24,781 nucleotides of DNA from an uncultured Senegalimassilia sp. (GTDB lineage: Bacteria > Actinomycetota > Coriobacteriia > Coriobacteriales > Eggerthellaceae). The DNA lies in assembly GCA_934661765.1 (NCBI GenBank), contig CAKUJT010000030.1:1-24781 (forward strand). The letters are read 5' to 3'. The notes under the pieces were generated by a model. It saw only the letters and a list, made by a program, of their open reading frames with translations, was not told the DNA's origin and made no database searches. The number at the start of each line of letters is the position of its first letter. Position 1 is the stretch's first letter. Made by a program: the position numbers and the translations under genes. Positions 1 through 7,445 of this stretch are shown piece after piece.

Positions 1-27
1 CCCCGGGGCCCTTACCCGGGGCGTTTT
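1..27 (+). terminator. Rho-independent terminator of a gene left of the window
   Basis: Seven-base arms CCCCGGG (1-7) and CCCGGGG (15-21) enclose a seven-base loop and are followed by CGTTTT. It probably ends a rightward transcript that begins outside the window. Confidence 0.5.
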
Positions 28-338
28 GCTGGGTGCTCGGAATCTTCTTGCGGCCGCTCCTGCACGCGTAGGACCCAACCCTTTGCGACCCCCGGTGCAC
101 CCTCGACAGGCTATGCGCGTCAAGGCGGTGAACAACTTCCAGGAAACTTTTCCTCCATGCTGCGCATCTCGTAAAACTTTCCTGCAACTTCTTCACCTTC
201 GTCCTTGACCCGCGCTGCCGAGGGGTGCGGCTCGGGCAAGCCGAGCGAAGCCGCGCAGGGCATGGCGCAAGTGCAGCGCCAAAGCCCAAGCGCAACTTGC
301 TCGGGCAGGACGGGAACGAGGAGAAAGGAAGTGGCACT
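1..338. other. Noncoding, hairpin-rich stretch of the mobile element
   Basis: I see no convincing gene here. Besides the terminator at 1-27 it holds two further hairpins: GCTCGG (230-235) pairing with CCGAGC (241-246), and an interrupted stem at 268-299 made of CAAGT plus GCGC on the left and GCGC plus ACTTG on the right, with a ten-base loop. Hairpin clusters near mobilization genes can mark a transfer origin, but I recognise no nick-site consensus, so an oriT here is only a possibility. Confidence 0.35.
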
Positions 339-596
339 ATGTTGAGCAGGATCCAGCGTTTCGAGAAGGCTAAGCGTGAGAGGGGCATCAAGACCCGCAA
401 GGACTTCGCAACGGCCTATGACTACATCGCTTGGTGGAACGCGAAGGCCGCGAAAGCCAGGGCGGACGGCTTCGCCGTTTTCGACGGCGAGGTTTGCACG
501 AAGGAATTGCACCCGTGCGAGTTCAGCGAGTTCCTCTGCTACGTGGCGGAGTGCGGCGAGGAATGGAAGCTAGGCGATGCGGCGTTGTCGCGCTGA
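339..596 (+). CDS. Small hypothetical protein of the mobile element
   Basis: An 85-residue soluble protein that I do not recognise. The ATG at 339 is chosen because AAAGGAAG lies just upstream; the frame stays open further upstream to 225, but that part is arginine- and proline-rich and has no ribosome binding site. The N-terminus is basic (FEKAKRERGIKTRKDF) and the C-terminal half is acidic with three cysteines (EVCTKELHPCEF and CYVAECGEEW). No membrane segment or signal peptide is seen. It converges on the relaxase operon and shares the hairpin at 606-630 with it. It could be an accessory transfer or regulatory protein, but nothing in the sequence fixes a function. Confidence 0.5.
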   Translation: MLSRIQRFEKAKRERGIKTRKDFATAYDYIAWWNAKAAKARADGFAVFDGEVCTKELHPCEFSEFLCYVAECGEEWKLGDAALSR

Positions 597-605
597 CGTC
601 AAAAC

Positions 606-630
606 GCTGCGCCGCAAATTGCGGCGCAGC
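606..630. terminator. Bidirectional terminator between convergent genes
   Basis: Perfect ten-base arms GCTGCGCCGC (606-615) and GCGGCGCAGC (621-630) flank the loop AAATT. On the minus strand the stem is followed by GTTTT, suiting termination of the relaxase operon. On the plus strand it is followed by TCCTT, a weaker tail, after the gene at 339-596. Confidence 0.7.
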
Positions 631-698
631 TCCTTCGGGGGGGGTCGAAACGAAAAGGGACCTCAATCCGTTCTCCCAGGGAGGAGCGACGCTTTGCT

Positions 699-1673
699 TT
701 AGTGGCCAAGGCCGCGCGTTTGCGTCTGCTCATCGATTGCTTGCCTTCCCAGGGATATCGACCTCCCGAGCGCATCGCGCGCGAACGCCTTGCCCAGGGT
801 CGCACCCTTGAAGTAGAGCTTGCTCCCTTCGCGCGCGTACTTGAAATCTCCGTTGGCGGCGTGCGCCATGCGCACGCCGCGAGAGGCGAGCTCTTCCTTT
901 AGCGTCGTGCCGTTTGCAGCCGCCGCGTCAGCCGACTCCTTCAGCGCCCTGCGTATCGCCGTCTTGTCGAACTTGCGGCCTGACATGGCCTCGCGGTACT
1001 CCCTGTAGCCAAGCCCCTTCGCCGCTAGGCGCGAATGCTCGAAGGCCTTCAGGCGCTCGCGCTGGCGCTCGGCCGAAGGGGTTGACGTCTTGTAGCGTGC
1101 CGAGCGCTCGCGTGCGGGGCGTCGCTCGAAGTCGGTGCGCTTCGTGGTCAGCCTGTTCACCTTCTTCCCTTCGGTATCGTAATAACGCTGCTGCTCGTTC
1201 CAACCCCGCTGTTTGCACATGTCCTGTGCCACATCGTGGTTTCTGCGCACATCCGCGTTCGCTAGTTTCATCTTCTTACCTGTTTCAAGGTTTGGCGCGT
1301 TCACGTAGACGTGGGCGTGAACTATCCCATTTTCGCCGCGTGCAAGCCTTTCGGTGCTGTCGTCGTGGACAATGATCGCCGCCTCGTGGTCGGGGAAGCA
1401 CTTCGAAGCCCATTCGCGCCCGAATTTGAGCATCTGCTCGGGCGTCACGTTGTCTTCGGGCGACGGCGAAAGGACGAACTCCCTGGCAACGACGTCACCT
1501 CTGAGGTGGTAGCGGTCGGTGGTGCGGTCGAGCTCGTTCCACCACTTTGCCTCGTCGTTGACGTTTTGGGTGGCGACGCCGAGCTCTCGGCCGTCCTTCT
1601 GCAGGTACTCGGCCCTTTCCCGAGCGGTCGAGAATCTGCCGCCGCGCTTGAACGTCTGCGGCTTGACGATCAC
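699..1673 (-). CDS. Relaxase (MobA/VirD2-type, relaxase/mobilization nuclease domain)
   Basis: This 324-residue protein should nick the transfer origin of the element and carry the DNA strand to the recipient. The key motif is at residues 103-125: H103 followed by H119-A-H121-V-Y-V-N125, the metal-binding histidine cluster of the VirD2-like relaxase family. Y23, in AEYLQKDG, is a candidate nucleophile in the position of motif I. The C-terminal half is basic and probably helical. It starts with GTG, overlapping the mobC stop codon by four bases (GTGA), so translation is coupled. It is the last gene of the operon and ends before the hairpin at 606-630. The protein is shorter than many relaxases and has no helicase or primase domain. 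I am confident of the family but not of the MOB subclass. Confidence 0.85.
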   Translation of the reverse strand: MIVKPQTFKRGGRFSTARERAEYLQKDGRELGVATQNVNDEAKWWNELDRTTDRYHLRGDVVAREFVLSPSPEDNVTPEQMLKFGREWASKCFPDHEAAIIVHDDSTERLARGENGIVHAHVYVNAPNLETGKKMKLANADVRRNHDVAQDMCKQRGWNEQQRYYDTEGKKVNRLTTKRTDFERRPARERSARYKTSTPSAERQRERLKAFEHSRLAAKGLGYREYREAMSGRKFDKTAIRRALKESADAAAANGTTLKEELASRGVRMAHAANGDFKYAREGSKLYFKGATLGKAFARDALGRSISLGRQAIDEQTQTRGLGH

Positions 1674-2059
1674 CTCGGCCCCCTCGCATCGTCGATCAGC
1701 TGCTCGAGGCCGCGCGCGGCTTCCTTGTGACGATTGAGCGCAGCCATGATCTCATCGCTTGATACGATGTCGCTCCTGTTCAGGCGGTACGCTATCTGGT
1801 TCATGTTCGTCCCCAGCTTCTTCACCTGGTGCAGGAGCTCGTTGAGCTGCTTCGCATCGACCTGCGGCGGATCGTAGCCGTTCCCGAGCGCGGCGGCGCG
1901 CACGTAGGCGGATGCGCTCATGCCAGCGTTCGCCGCCATGGCCTCAACAGTCCGCTTCTCCTTTTCGGTCAGGCGCGTTTCGAGCCGTTCGGTTTTCCGG
2001 GTGCTGCTTTGCTTGCGGGCACGCGGCTTTTTGCCGTCATCAAAGGCCGAAGAAGTCAT
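1670..2059 (-). CDS. mobC: MobC-type mobilization accessory protein
   Basis: A 129-residue basic protein with a ribbon-helix-helix-like middle (LTEKEKRTVEAMAANAGMSA) followed by the typical MobC/Bacterial mobilization protein segment LLHQVKKLGTNMNQIAYRLN. Such proteins bind the transfer origin and help the relaxase open the strands. The start at 2059 is chosen because GGAGG lies just upstream; the frame continues further up inside the coupling-protein gene, but only as a shadow. It overlaps the 3' end of the coupling protein gene by 20 bases and its stop overlaps the relaxase start by four. This tight order fits production of the relaxosome from one transcript. Confidence 0.85.
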   Translation of the reverse strand: MTSSAFDDGKKPRARKQSSTRKTERLETRLTEKEKRTVEAMAANAGMSASAYVRAAALGNGYDPPQVDAKQLNELLHQVKKLGTNMNQIAYRLNRSDIVSSDEIMAALNRHKEAARGLEQLIDDARGPR

Positions 2060-3956
2060 CGAGATCCTCCTTGTGCTCCTTGCCGTCGGTTTCGGCGTTT
2101 GCGCTGAAGTCCGGCGTCCAGGCCGGCACGGGTTCCTCGCGGCGCGCATTCGCCGCCTTACGGTCGAGCTCGTCTGCATGCTCCTTGAATAGGCGTGCCT
2201 CGAAATCCCGCGAACCGAACGTTCCCAGCAGGTCCGCAAGCGGTGTGGCGCTCGGGTCGGGGCCGAGCTTGGGCTCGAAAAGCCCGCTTTCCGAAGGGTT
2301 GCCGGTCTTTTGCCACAGAAGCATGCCGTCCTTCTCCGGATCCCTGCGCATCACGTCGTTGACGGTCCACACGGGCACCCTCGACTCCGAGTAGCCTTCG
2401 CTGGCAGACCCGTTGCCGAACAGCCCGAACTGCTTGCTGGTTCCCTCGTTCCTGAACTTGGAGAGGCGCTCGCCTGACAGCTCGGACCACCATTTGGCGT
2501 CGTCCTTGTCGCCGCACGACACCATGAGTTTGCCCGTGCAGTTCGCTATGATCGCGCGCTTGCCGTCCTCGATGGGTGTCGAGTACTGGTCGAGCCCGTT
2601 CAGACCCTGCGTGTATATGCCCAGGTGAGCGCCGTACTTGCGTCCCTGCTCCGATATGAGCACCGCTGAAAAGCGGGGGATCGAGTGCATCTCGTCGATA
2701 AGGAAATACGTCTCCCTGCCGGTGCCGCGCCTCTCGCCGCTCTTCTCGAGCTGTGCGTAAACCATGTCGATGAGCAGGCTCGCTACCTTGTTGGCCGGCG
2801 CGCCTGGCTTAGCGGTACGGACGATGAGCGCGGCGTGCCTCGACGTCAACGTTGGTATGTTCGCATCGTCGCCGCTCAACAGGTAGCGCATGCCTTCTGT
2901 GACGAAGGGCCTGAGCCCGTTGTGCAGCGTGCCGAGGATGGACGATAGGTACTCCTTCTCAGCGGTCATGAAGGTCGCCGCTAGCGTGGTGGCCGGGTCG
3001 TCGGCTCCTCTGGCGAGCAGGTAGCGCTTAAGGGCCGCACCCTCGTTCTCAAGGGTGCCGTTGATCAGCGTCTTCGCAACCGACCAGAGATTCTTCTCTT
3101 TTTCTGGGATGCCGTCATCTGTGGCAACGATGTAGCAGATCGCGGCGAAAAGACCTGCGCACGGCTGGGTGAACGAGTCTTCCTTGCCGCCCGTAGACGG
3201 GTAGAAGGCTGTGCCGATTTCCGAGGCCTTGTCGGAGACCAGGTACGAGAGCCCTTCGGCGTTGAGGGCGAGCAGGGGTGCCAGCAGGTTGACCCGCGCC
3301 CCTCTGAAGGGGTTCACCAGGTCGACGTACAAGACTTCCATGCCGCAGCGTTCGAAAAATGGTGCCAGGTGGCAGTGCAGCTCGCCGCTGGGGTCGGTGA
3401 TCACGAGATTCCCGCCGCCGGACGCAATGTTGGCGGCGGCGGCGCTTATCAGCCTCCTCGATTTGCCCGAACCGGTGAAGGCGCACGTGAGAAGGTGCGT
3501 GCACGGGCTTACGAGATACCTGCCCTTGCGGAACCCGACGACAAACCCCGGTTTACCGGGTCTACCAGGCGTCCACGCAGGGCAGGCTTTCTCGATTTTT
3601 GCCTGGCTCTTCTCTGATTTCGCGTCCCATGCGTCGCCGCTCCCGTTCACCTCGCGCTTTGCATCAAAGCTATACGCAGCCGTGATGTAGGACATAACGA
3701 CGAAAGTGACTGTCCCGTAGACCGCAAGGTTGACGATCCCGCCCTGCGATGCTGTGGCTTGAAAGGCCTGTGCGGAATAGTAGACGATGGCAGCGCCCGG
3801 ATCCGGGGGCGCGCATATCAGTAGCTTGACGGGGTTGGCGCCCGCCATGATCGGTCCCGCAATCGGATAGGTTGCTAATAGCCAAATTATCGAAAAGACG
3901 AGAATCTTGCCACGGTTGCCTCGCCACAGTTCTGCGATTGACTCGATTAGGTTCAT
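2040..3956 (-). CDS. Type IV coupling protein (VirD4/TraG family ATPase)
   Basis: A 638-residue membrane ATPase that would deliver the relaxase-DNA complex to a conjugation channel. Two hydrophobic segments sit at about residues 18-37 and 75-95, followed by the cytoplasmic motor. Walker A is AFTGSGKS (159-166, lysine 165) and Walker B is YFLIDE (417-422). The segment NLVITDPSGEL after Walker A is typical of the TraG/VirD4 family. Its ATG overlaps the integrase stop codon as ATGA, and its 3' end overlaps mobC. No other type IV secretion genes are in the window, so the channel must come from further left or from another element in the cell. A coupling protein in an otherwise small mobilization set is seen in some mobilizable elements, which use it to dock onto a foreign channel. 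Confidence 0.9.
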   Translation of the reverse strand: MNLIESIAELWRGNRGKILVFSIIWLLATYPIAGPIMAGANPVKLLICAPPDPGAAIVYYSAQAFQATASQGGIVNLAVYGTVTFVVMSYITAAYSFDAKREVNGSGDAWDAKSEKSQAKIEKACPAWTPGRPGKPGFVVGFRKGRYLVSPCTHLLTCAFTGSGKSRRLISAAAANIASGGGNLVITDPSGELHCHLAPFFERCGMEVLYVDLVNPFRGARVNLLAPLLALNAEGLSYLVSDKASEIGTAFYPSTGGKEDSFTQPCAGLFAAICYIVATDDGIPEKEKNLWSVAKTLINGTLENEGAALKRYLLARGADDPATTLAATFMTAEKEYLSSILGTLHNGLRPFVTEGMRYLLSGDDANIPTLTSRHAALIVRTAKPGAPANKVASLLIDMVYAQLEKSGERRGTGRETYFLIDEMHSIPRFSAVLISEQGRKYGAHLGIYTQGLNGLDQYSTPIEDGKRAIIANCTGKLMVSCGDKDDAKWWSELSGERLSKFRNEGTSKQFGLFGNGSASEGYSESRVPVWTVNDVMRRDPEKDGMLLWQKTGNPSESGLFEPKLGPDPSATPLADLLGTFGSRDFEARLFKEHADELDRKAANARREEPVPAWTPDFSANAETDGKEHKEDLDDFFGL

Positions 3957-5314
3957 TGCCCCGCCTCCATCTCGTCATCGAGAAAGCCCAGGTAGTTCGA
4001 GGTTACCGGCAAGGCGGCAGACTCGAGATACCCTGCATAAACCTGGTAGGTGAAGCCTGCGCTGGCGTGCCCAAGGAGGCCGGAAAGGGTCTTGGCGTCC
4101 ACGTTGAGGCGCGCGTTCATCGTGGCGAACGTATGGCGAAGCGAGTAAGGGCGTCGGTGCTCGATGCCTAGTTCTTTCAAAAACCTTCGCCATCTGGAAA
4201 CGAGGGTGTTGCTGACGGTCTTCTGCCCGTCTTCGCAGCAGACGAGCCATGAGCCCGTGAAGACGAGCCCGCTATCCTTGGCAAGTTTTACCCTGCTTTG
4301 CTTCCAAGATGCGAGCAGGGCCGCTGTTTCGGGGTCGAGGGGAATCGTCCGGTACCCGTTCGACGTTTTGGTCCTTTTGACGACGTGAAGCCAACCGCCG
4401 CCGTCTTTGATGGTGACATCGTCGAATGTGAGCGAGAGAACCTCGCAAGGGCGCATGCCGCACATCATGAGCAATTGGAACTCGACCTTACGGCAGCTCA
4501 AGGGGAGCTTCGCGATATTTGTATGAATCAGCCGCGCCTCGTCCTCGGTCCAGTTGTCGATTTTCGGTTTGCTCCTGGGGTAGCTCTTCGCAAGGCGTTT
4601 GCTGGCGGCGGCGTTCGCCTTCACGAGCCCCATGTCCACACCGTAGTTGCCTGCTTCCCTCAGCAGGCACAGCGCCTTGTGCATCGTCGGCATGCCTGCG
4701 ACTTTCACCGGCTTGAACTTTGGGTACTTGCCTACGTACGGGATCTTCCCGGCGGACCGGAGGGCCTCCTTCTGCGTCCTGTTCTCGATTTCCCGGGCGC
4801 GCTTCTGCTCGTTGAGCCTGCGGGAAAGCTCGGGGATGGAGTCGAGCGCATTCTGGATGTCGGACAGCTCCAGGTCGTCGAACGGGATTTTGCCGATGGT
4901 GGGCTTTATGTAGCGCTCGAAAAGATCCCTGCTGTCTTTCGCGTACTGCGACACCGTAACGGGCTCCCTTGATTTCAGGTAGGCTAGGACCAAGTGCTCG
5001 ACGGTGACCGGTTGGCCGTCGATGGGGAGGCCCTTTTCGCTGGCCGCAGCCTCGATCTTCTTGCTTGTCGCCTGCTCGAACTCCGCGACTTGGCTTGCGA
5101 GGTCGTGCTTCTTGTTGATTGCGTAAACGACTTTGACGAACTTCCTTTTGCCGTCGAGGACCTCGCGCTGCGGCTCGCTTAGGCGAATCGTCAGCTCGTA
5201 GGCCGTCGAGCGCGAGTCCTTCCTGCGCCTCCTCGGCTTGCCCCGCCTTTTGTCGGCGGCGTCGAGATCATACGGTTTGTCGCATCTAACTCTGGTGTCG
5301 ATATCGCCCTGCAA
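3953..5314 (-). CDS. Tyrosine recombinase/integrase of the element
   Basis: A 453-residue phage-type integrase that would catalyse insertion and excision. An N-terminal arm-binding region (about 1-100) precedes a SAM-like core-binding domain (about 105-235) and the catalytic domain. Catalytic residues are visible: R288 in GMRPCEV, K316 in KRTKTSNGY, R393 in YSLRHTF (the first histidine of the usual HxxR is Y390), H416 in LLGHAS, and nucleophile Y426 in YQVYAGY. The gene begins 8 bases after the excisionase stop and ends in an ATGA overlap with the coupling protein. It is therefore second in a mobilization operon instead of sitting alone at the element end, which links excision to transfer. 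The nearest candidate att site is at 7016-7033. Confidence 0.92.
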   Translation of the reverse strand: MQGDIDTRVRCDKPYDLDAADKRRGKPRRRRKDSRSTAYELTIRLSEPQREVLDGKRKFVKVVYAINKKHDLASQVAEFEQATSKKIEAAASEKGLPIDGQPVTVEHLVLAYLKSREPVTVSQYAKDSRDLFERYIKPTIGKIPFDDLELSDIQNALDSIPELSRRLNEQKRAREIENRTQKEALRSAGKIPYVGKYPKFKPVKVAGMPTMHKALCLLREAGNYGVDMGLVKANAAASKRLAKSYPRSKPKIDNWTEDEARLIHTNIAKLPLSCRKVEFQLLMMCGMRPCEVLSLTFDDVTIKDGGGWLHVVKRTKTSNGYRTIPLDPETAALLASWKQSRVKLAKDSGLVFTGSWLVCCEDGQKTVSNTLVSRWRRFLKELGIEHRRPYSLRHTFATMNARLNVDAKTLSGLLGHASAGFTYQVYAGYLESAALPVTSNYLGFLDDEMEAGQ

Positions 5315-5322
5315 GGCTGCTC

Positions 5323-5571
5323 CTAGTTCTCGTTCTCCTTCAGAAACTTGATGAGGGCGAATTTGCTCACGCGCCAGGTTGACCCGCTTTTCACACCGCG
5401 TAGGGTGCCTTCGCGCAGGAAGCCCGTCACCGCCTGCCTCGTCTGGCCGAGGAACTCGGCGACGTCGTCTGCCCTCATCATGTAGGGGTATGGGGCGAGC
5501 GCTTCAACATACTCGTTCTCGGGATCAAGCCTGTGCAGGGCTTCTACATCGACGACGGCCCGATTTTCCAT
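5323..5571 (-). CDS. Excisionase-type helix-turn-helix DNA-binding protein
   Basis: An 82-residue protein with a MerR/excisionase-like winged helix in its second half: ADDVAEFLGQTRQAVTGFLR followed by the wing GVKSGSTWRVSK. This is the arrangement of HTH_17 excisionase proteins that bend att DNA and steer integrases toward excision. The ATG at 5571 has AAAGGAG eight bases upstream. It is the first gene of the five-gene minus-strand operon, eight bases from the integrase. It may also repress the divergent promoters in the 5572-5692 region. A purely regulatory role is the main alternative. Confidence 0.8.
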   Translation of the reverse strand: MENRAVVDVEALHRLDPENEYVEALAPYPYMMRADDVAEFLGQTRQAVTGFLREGTLRGVKSGSTWRVSKFALIKFLKENEN

Positions 5572-5605
5572 CGCAAACTCCTTTGCTCGATATTAACAAG
5601 GCTGT

Positions 5606-5622
5606 CATAAGGCCGACATAAG
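5606..5622. repeat. Direct repeat CATAAG in the divergent promoter region
   Basis: CATAAG occurs at 5606-5611 and 5617-5622, an 11-base period that puts both copies on the same helix face. It lies between the excisionase gene and the divergent cargo gene, so it is a plausible operator for the excisionase-like protein. This is inference from position only. Confidence 0.35.
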
Positions 5623-5635
5623 TATAGCAAGGACA

Positions 5636-5665
5636 TTGACCAGCCACAAAATCAAAAGTTATAAT
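5636..5665 (+). promoter_or_regulatory. Strong sigma-70 promoter of the cargo gene
   Basis: A TTGACC -35 box (5636-5641), an 18-base AT-rich spacer and a perfect TATAAT -10 box (5660-5665). The expected start of transcription is near 5672, about 20 bases before the chosen start codon. Confidence 0.75.
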
Positions 5666-5692
5666 AGTTTCCGGGATGAAAGGACGGTGCCT

Positions 5693-6814
5693 GTGAATGT
5701 GAACAGGTTCATCGGGGCCAAGGGGCCGGTCGTGCAGATCAGGCTCTACCTGAGAAACAAGGCTTTCAAGCGCTTCGTCGACCGAAGGATCCTCGATCTT
5801 GCGGCGATGGACGGGATTACAGCCGCCGACGAGATGAACGAGCACCTCGCGCGTACGCTTTTGCCCGCAAACGAGAGGGCCGCCGAGTACGTGTACCGCA
5901 TCTGCACGAGCGAGGACTACGGCGTCGTGCAGGCGATGGGCGAGATTTTCCGCGAGAACGTATCGAAGGGAAGCGGGGATAGAGCCGCGTACGCCGGGAT
6001 GCGGGAGCTCGTGGAGTTCTTTAGCAAGATAATCCTGTGGCAAGGGGCTCAGTGGCCGTCCCATCCGGTTGACAGGGCCGAATCTTGCAGGAGCTGGCGA
6101 GCGCTCGTCCAGCGCGTGGAGGATTCCGCGAAGGGAGCTCCCGTCGACATCAAGTTCGATGTGTTGGAGTCTGCCGGGGACATGGGGGAGCTCGTGCCCG
6201 TCATGGAAGGCGGCAGCCATCCAGGCACCCCGTATTATTTCGCAACACTGATCCTGGACAACTGGCGTGTCCTCAGGGGTTTTCGACCTACCTACAGGTT
6301 CCTTGCCGGTCTTGTTGACGCGTGCAGTTTCCCGAGGTGCGACGAATCCCGTCATCGAATCGAGTTCCAAGAGGTCGCGGATCGCTTGCTTTCTCGCTGG
6401 GATGCGGGCATCGATGAAGACGAGCCCTCCGCTTCTCGCGCCAAGATGAGGCAGGTTGGGATTGCCGACGGCGGCTACGTGCGCGTACCCAGGGAGTTCG
6501 TGCTGGTCAACCAAGAAGATGCCGCTACGTGCAAAGACGCCGTGGTCGTTGAGACGATGGGGGCAGACGTTCCCCACTTCGTCTACTTCTGCGACGATGC
6601 TGTAGCCCTCGTCAAGGACAACGCGCTTCGCAGAAGCGTGGAACACAGGATCGCCTCCATCCAAGAGGGGTTCGACAGGGTCCTGTCCGACGACACGTGC
6701 TGTGTGGGCTTCTTCTTGCTTCCGGATGCCGCGAAGTGCAAGGAGCGACCGCCGTATGGGGCTGCCCTGTACCGCCTCGGGTCCGAGGGCCCTTTGCTGG
6801 GCCGAGGCTGCTGA
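5693..6814 (+). CDS. Hypothetical cargo protein of the mobile element
   Basis: A 373-residue soluble protein of no family I recognise. The GTG at 5693 is preferred because AAAGGA (5679-5684) stands eight bases upstream; the frame extends to a TTG at 5636, but that codon is part of the -35 box. GTG at 5687 or 5699 is possible. The protein has no signal peptide or membrane segment. A cysteine/histidine-containing stretch FPRCDESRHRIEF lies near residue 205, and the C-terminus ends in GRGC. It is transcribed divergently from the excisionase-integrase operon with its own strong promoter (5636-5665) and its own terminator (6827-6858), so it is a separate unit next to the element end. Genes in this position are often defence, anti-defence or regulatory cargo, but I see no motif that proves any of these. 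Confidence 0.7.
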   Translation: MNVNRFIGAKGPVVQIRLYLRNKAFKRFVDRRILDLAAMDGITAADEMNEHLARTLLPANERAAEYVYRICTSEDYGVVQAMGEIFRENVSKGSGDRAAYAGMRELVEFFSKIILWQGAQWPSHPVDRAESCRSWRALVQRVEDSAKGAPVDIKFDVLESAGDMGELVPVMEGGSHPGTPYYFATLILDNWRVLRGFRPTYRFLAGLVDACSFPRCDESRHRIEFQEVADRLLSRWDAGIDEDEPSASRAKMRQVGIADGGYVRVPREFVLVNQEDAATCKDAVVVETMGADVPHFVYFCDDAVALVKDNALRRSVEHRIASIQEGFDRVLSDDTCCVGFFLLPDAAKCKERPPYGAALYRLGSEGPLLGRGC

Positions 6815-6826
6815 GGTCCCTTTGAG

Positions 6827-6858
6827 ACCCGACGGGAGTTTACTCTCGATGGGTTTTT
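6827..6858 (+). terminator. Terminator of the cargo gene
   Basis: Twelve-base arms ACCCGACGGGAG (6827-6838) and CTCTCGATGGGT (6843-6854), with one mismatch and two G-T pairs, close a TTTA loop and run into TTTT. Confidence 0.65.
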
Positions 6859-6901
6859 GGTATGCTGTTTCTCGAACTTTGAAATCAAGGCTCTGGGTTG
6901 T

Positions 6902-6960
6902 GGACGGGTTTGACGGAAGTTTCCCGTTATCCGTCCCGTTGGGAAGCGGATCGAGCTTCC
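6902..6960. repeat. Inverted repeats near the element end, possible recombinase arm sites
   Basis: GGACGGGT (6902-6909) is inverted as ATCCGTCC (6929-6936) with one mismatch, and GGAAGC (6942-6947) is inverted as GCTTCC (6955-6960). Together with the 55 bases up to 7015 this is the noncoding end of the element. Tyrosine integrases bind such arm repeats beside the crossover site, but no binding consensus is known for this enzyme. Confidence 0.35.
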
Positions 6961-7015
6961 GAGAATACGAGAAACCCCAGTTCAGAATCTTTTCCTTACA
7001 CAATCGAATAACTAG

Positions 7016-7033
7016 ATGCTGCAGGCGATGCAG
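7016..7033. other. Candidate right attachment site inside cpaF
   Basis: Chromosomal cpaF coding sequence becomes recognisable exactly here. CTGCA (7019-7023) and TGCAG (7029-7033) form a dyad around the five-base centre GGCGA, the layout of a tyrosine-recombinase core site. The codons would read D-M-L-Q-A-M-Q in an intact CpaF. Upstream sequence contains stops and no CpaF-like reading frame. The matching left site must lie outside the window. Confidence 0.55.
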
Positions 7034-7432
7034 ACCGACCACCCCGGCTCGATGACCACCGTGCATGCCAACGACCCGGGCAATGCGCTGAGCCGTCTGC
7101 GCACCATGGTGGGTTACGCCAATGCCGATCTGGGCCGCGACGTCATCGTGCAGCAGATCGCGGAGTCGCTTGCGGGAGGCTTGATCGTCCATGTGGAGCG
7201 CATGCGCGACGGAGGGCGGCGCGTTACCAGCATCGTGGCGGTCGACCAGATGCCCGAGGGCGCGACGGTCATCCCTCGCGCCGAGCTGTTCCGGTTCGAG
7301 CCGCGCGGGGTGGATGCGTTCGGCCGCATCACGGGAGCTTGGCGCGCGTGCGGCGTCCAGCCTCAGCGCATCAAGCAGCGCATGCTCGCGGCAGGGGTGA
7401 GGTTCGATCCGTCTTGGTTTTTCGGGTCGTAG
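7016..7432 (+). pseudogene. cpaF: C-terminal fragment of the Tad/Flp pilus ATPase CpaF (TadA), split by the mobile element
   Basis: Only the last 138 residues of the secretion ATPase that powers Flp pilus assembly are here; family members are usually about 400-500 residues. The fragment starts in the conserved region after Walker B (LQAMQTDHPGSMTTVHAND, with the His-box histidine in TTVHAN) and ends with the usual C-terminal domain. The Walker A and B motifs are missing. The ATG at 7016 is probably an internal methionine codon of the original gene, and no ribosome binding site precedes it. tadB follows directly, so the original order was cpaF-tadB-tadC. The missing N-terminal part is expected left of the element. 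Excision could restore the gene. Confidence 0.85.
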
Positions 7433-7445
7433 GGAGGCGATGGCT

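Noticed and set aside
26..208. Small open frame at the left edge
   Set aside because: No ribosome binding site, low-complexity composition, and overlap with the tail of a terminator.
5636..5692. Upstream extension of the cargo gene to a TTG codon at 5636
   Set aside because: That codon is part of the -35 box of the strong promoter, so it would not be transcribed from that promoter.
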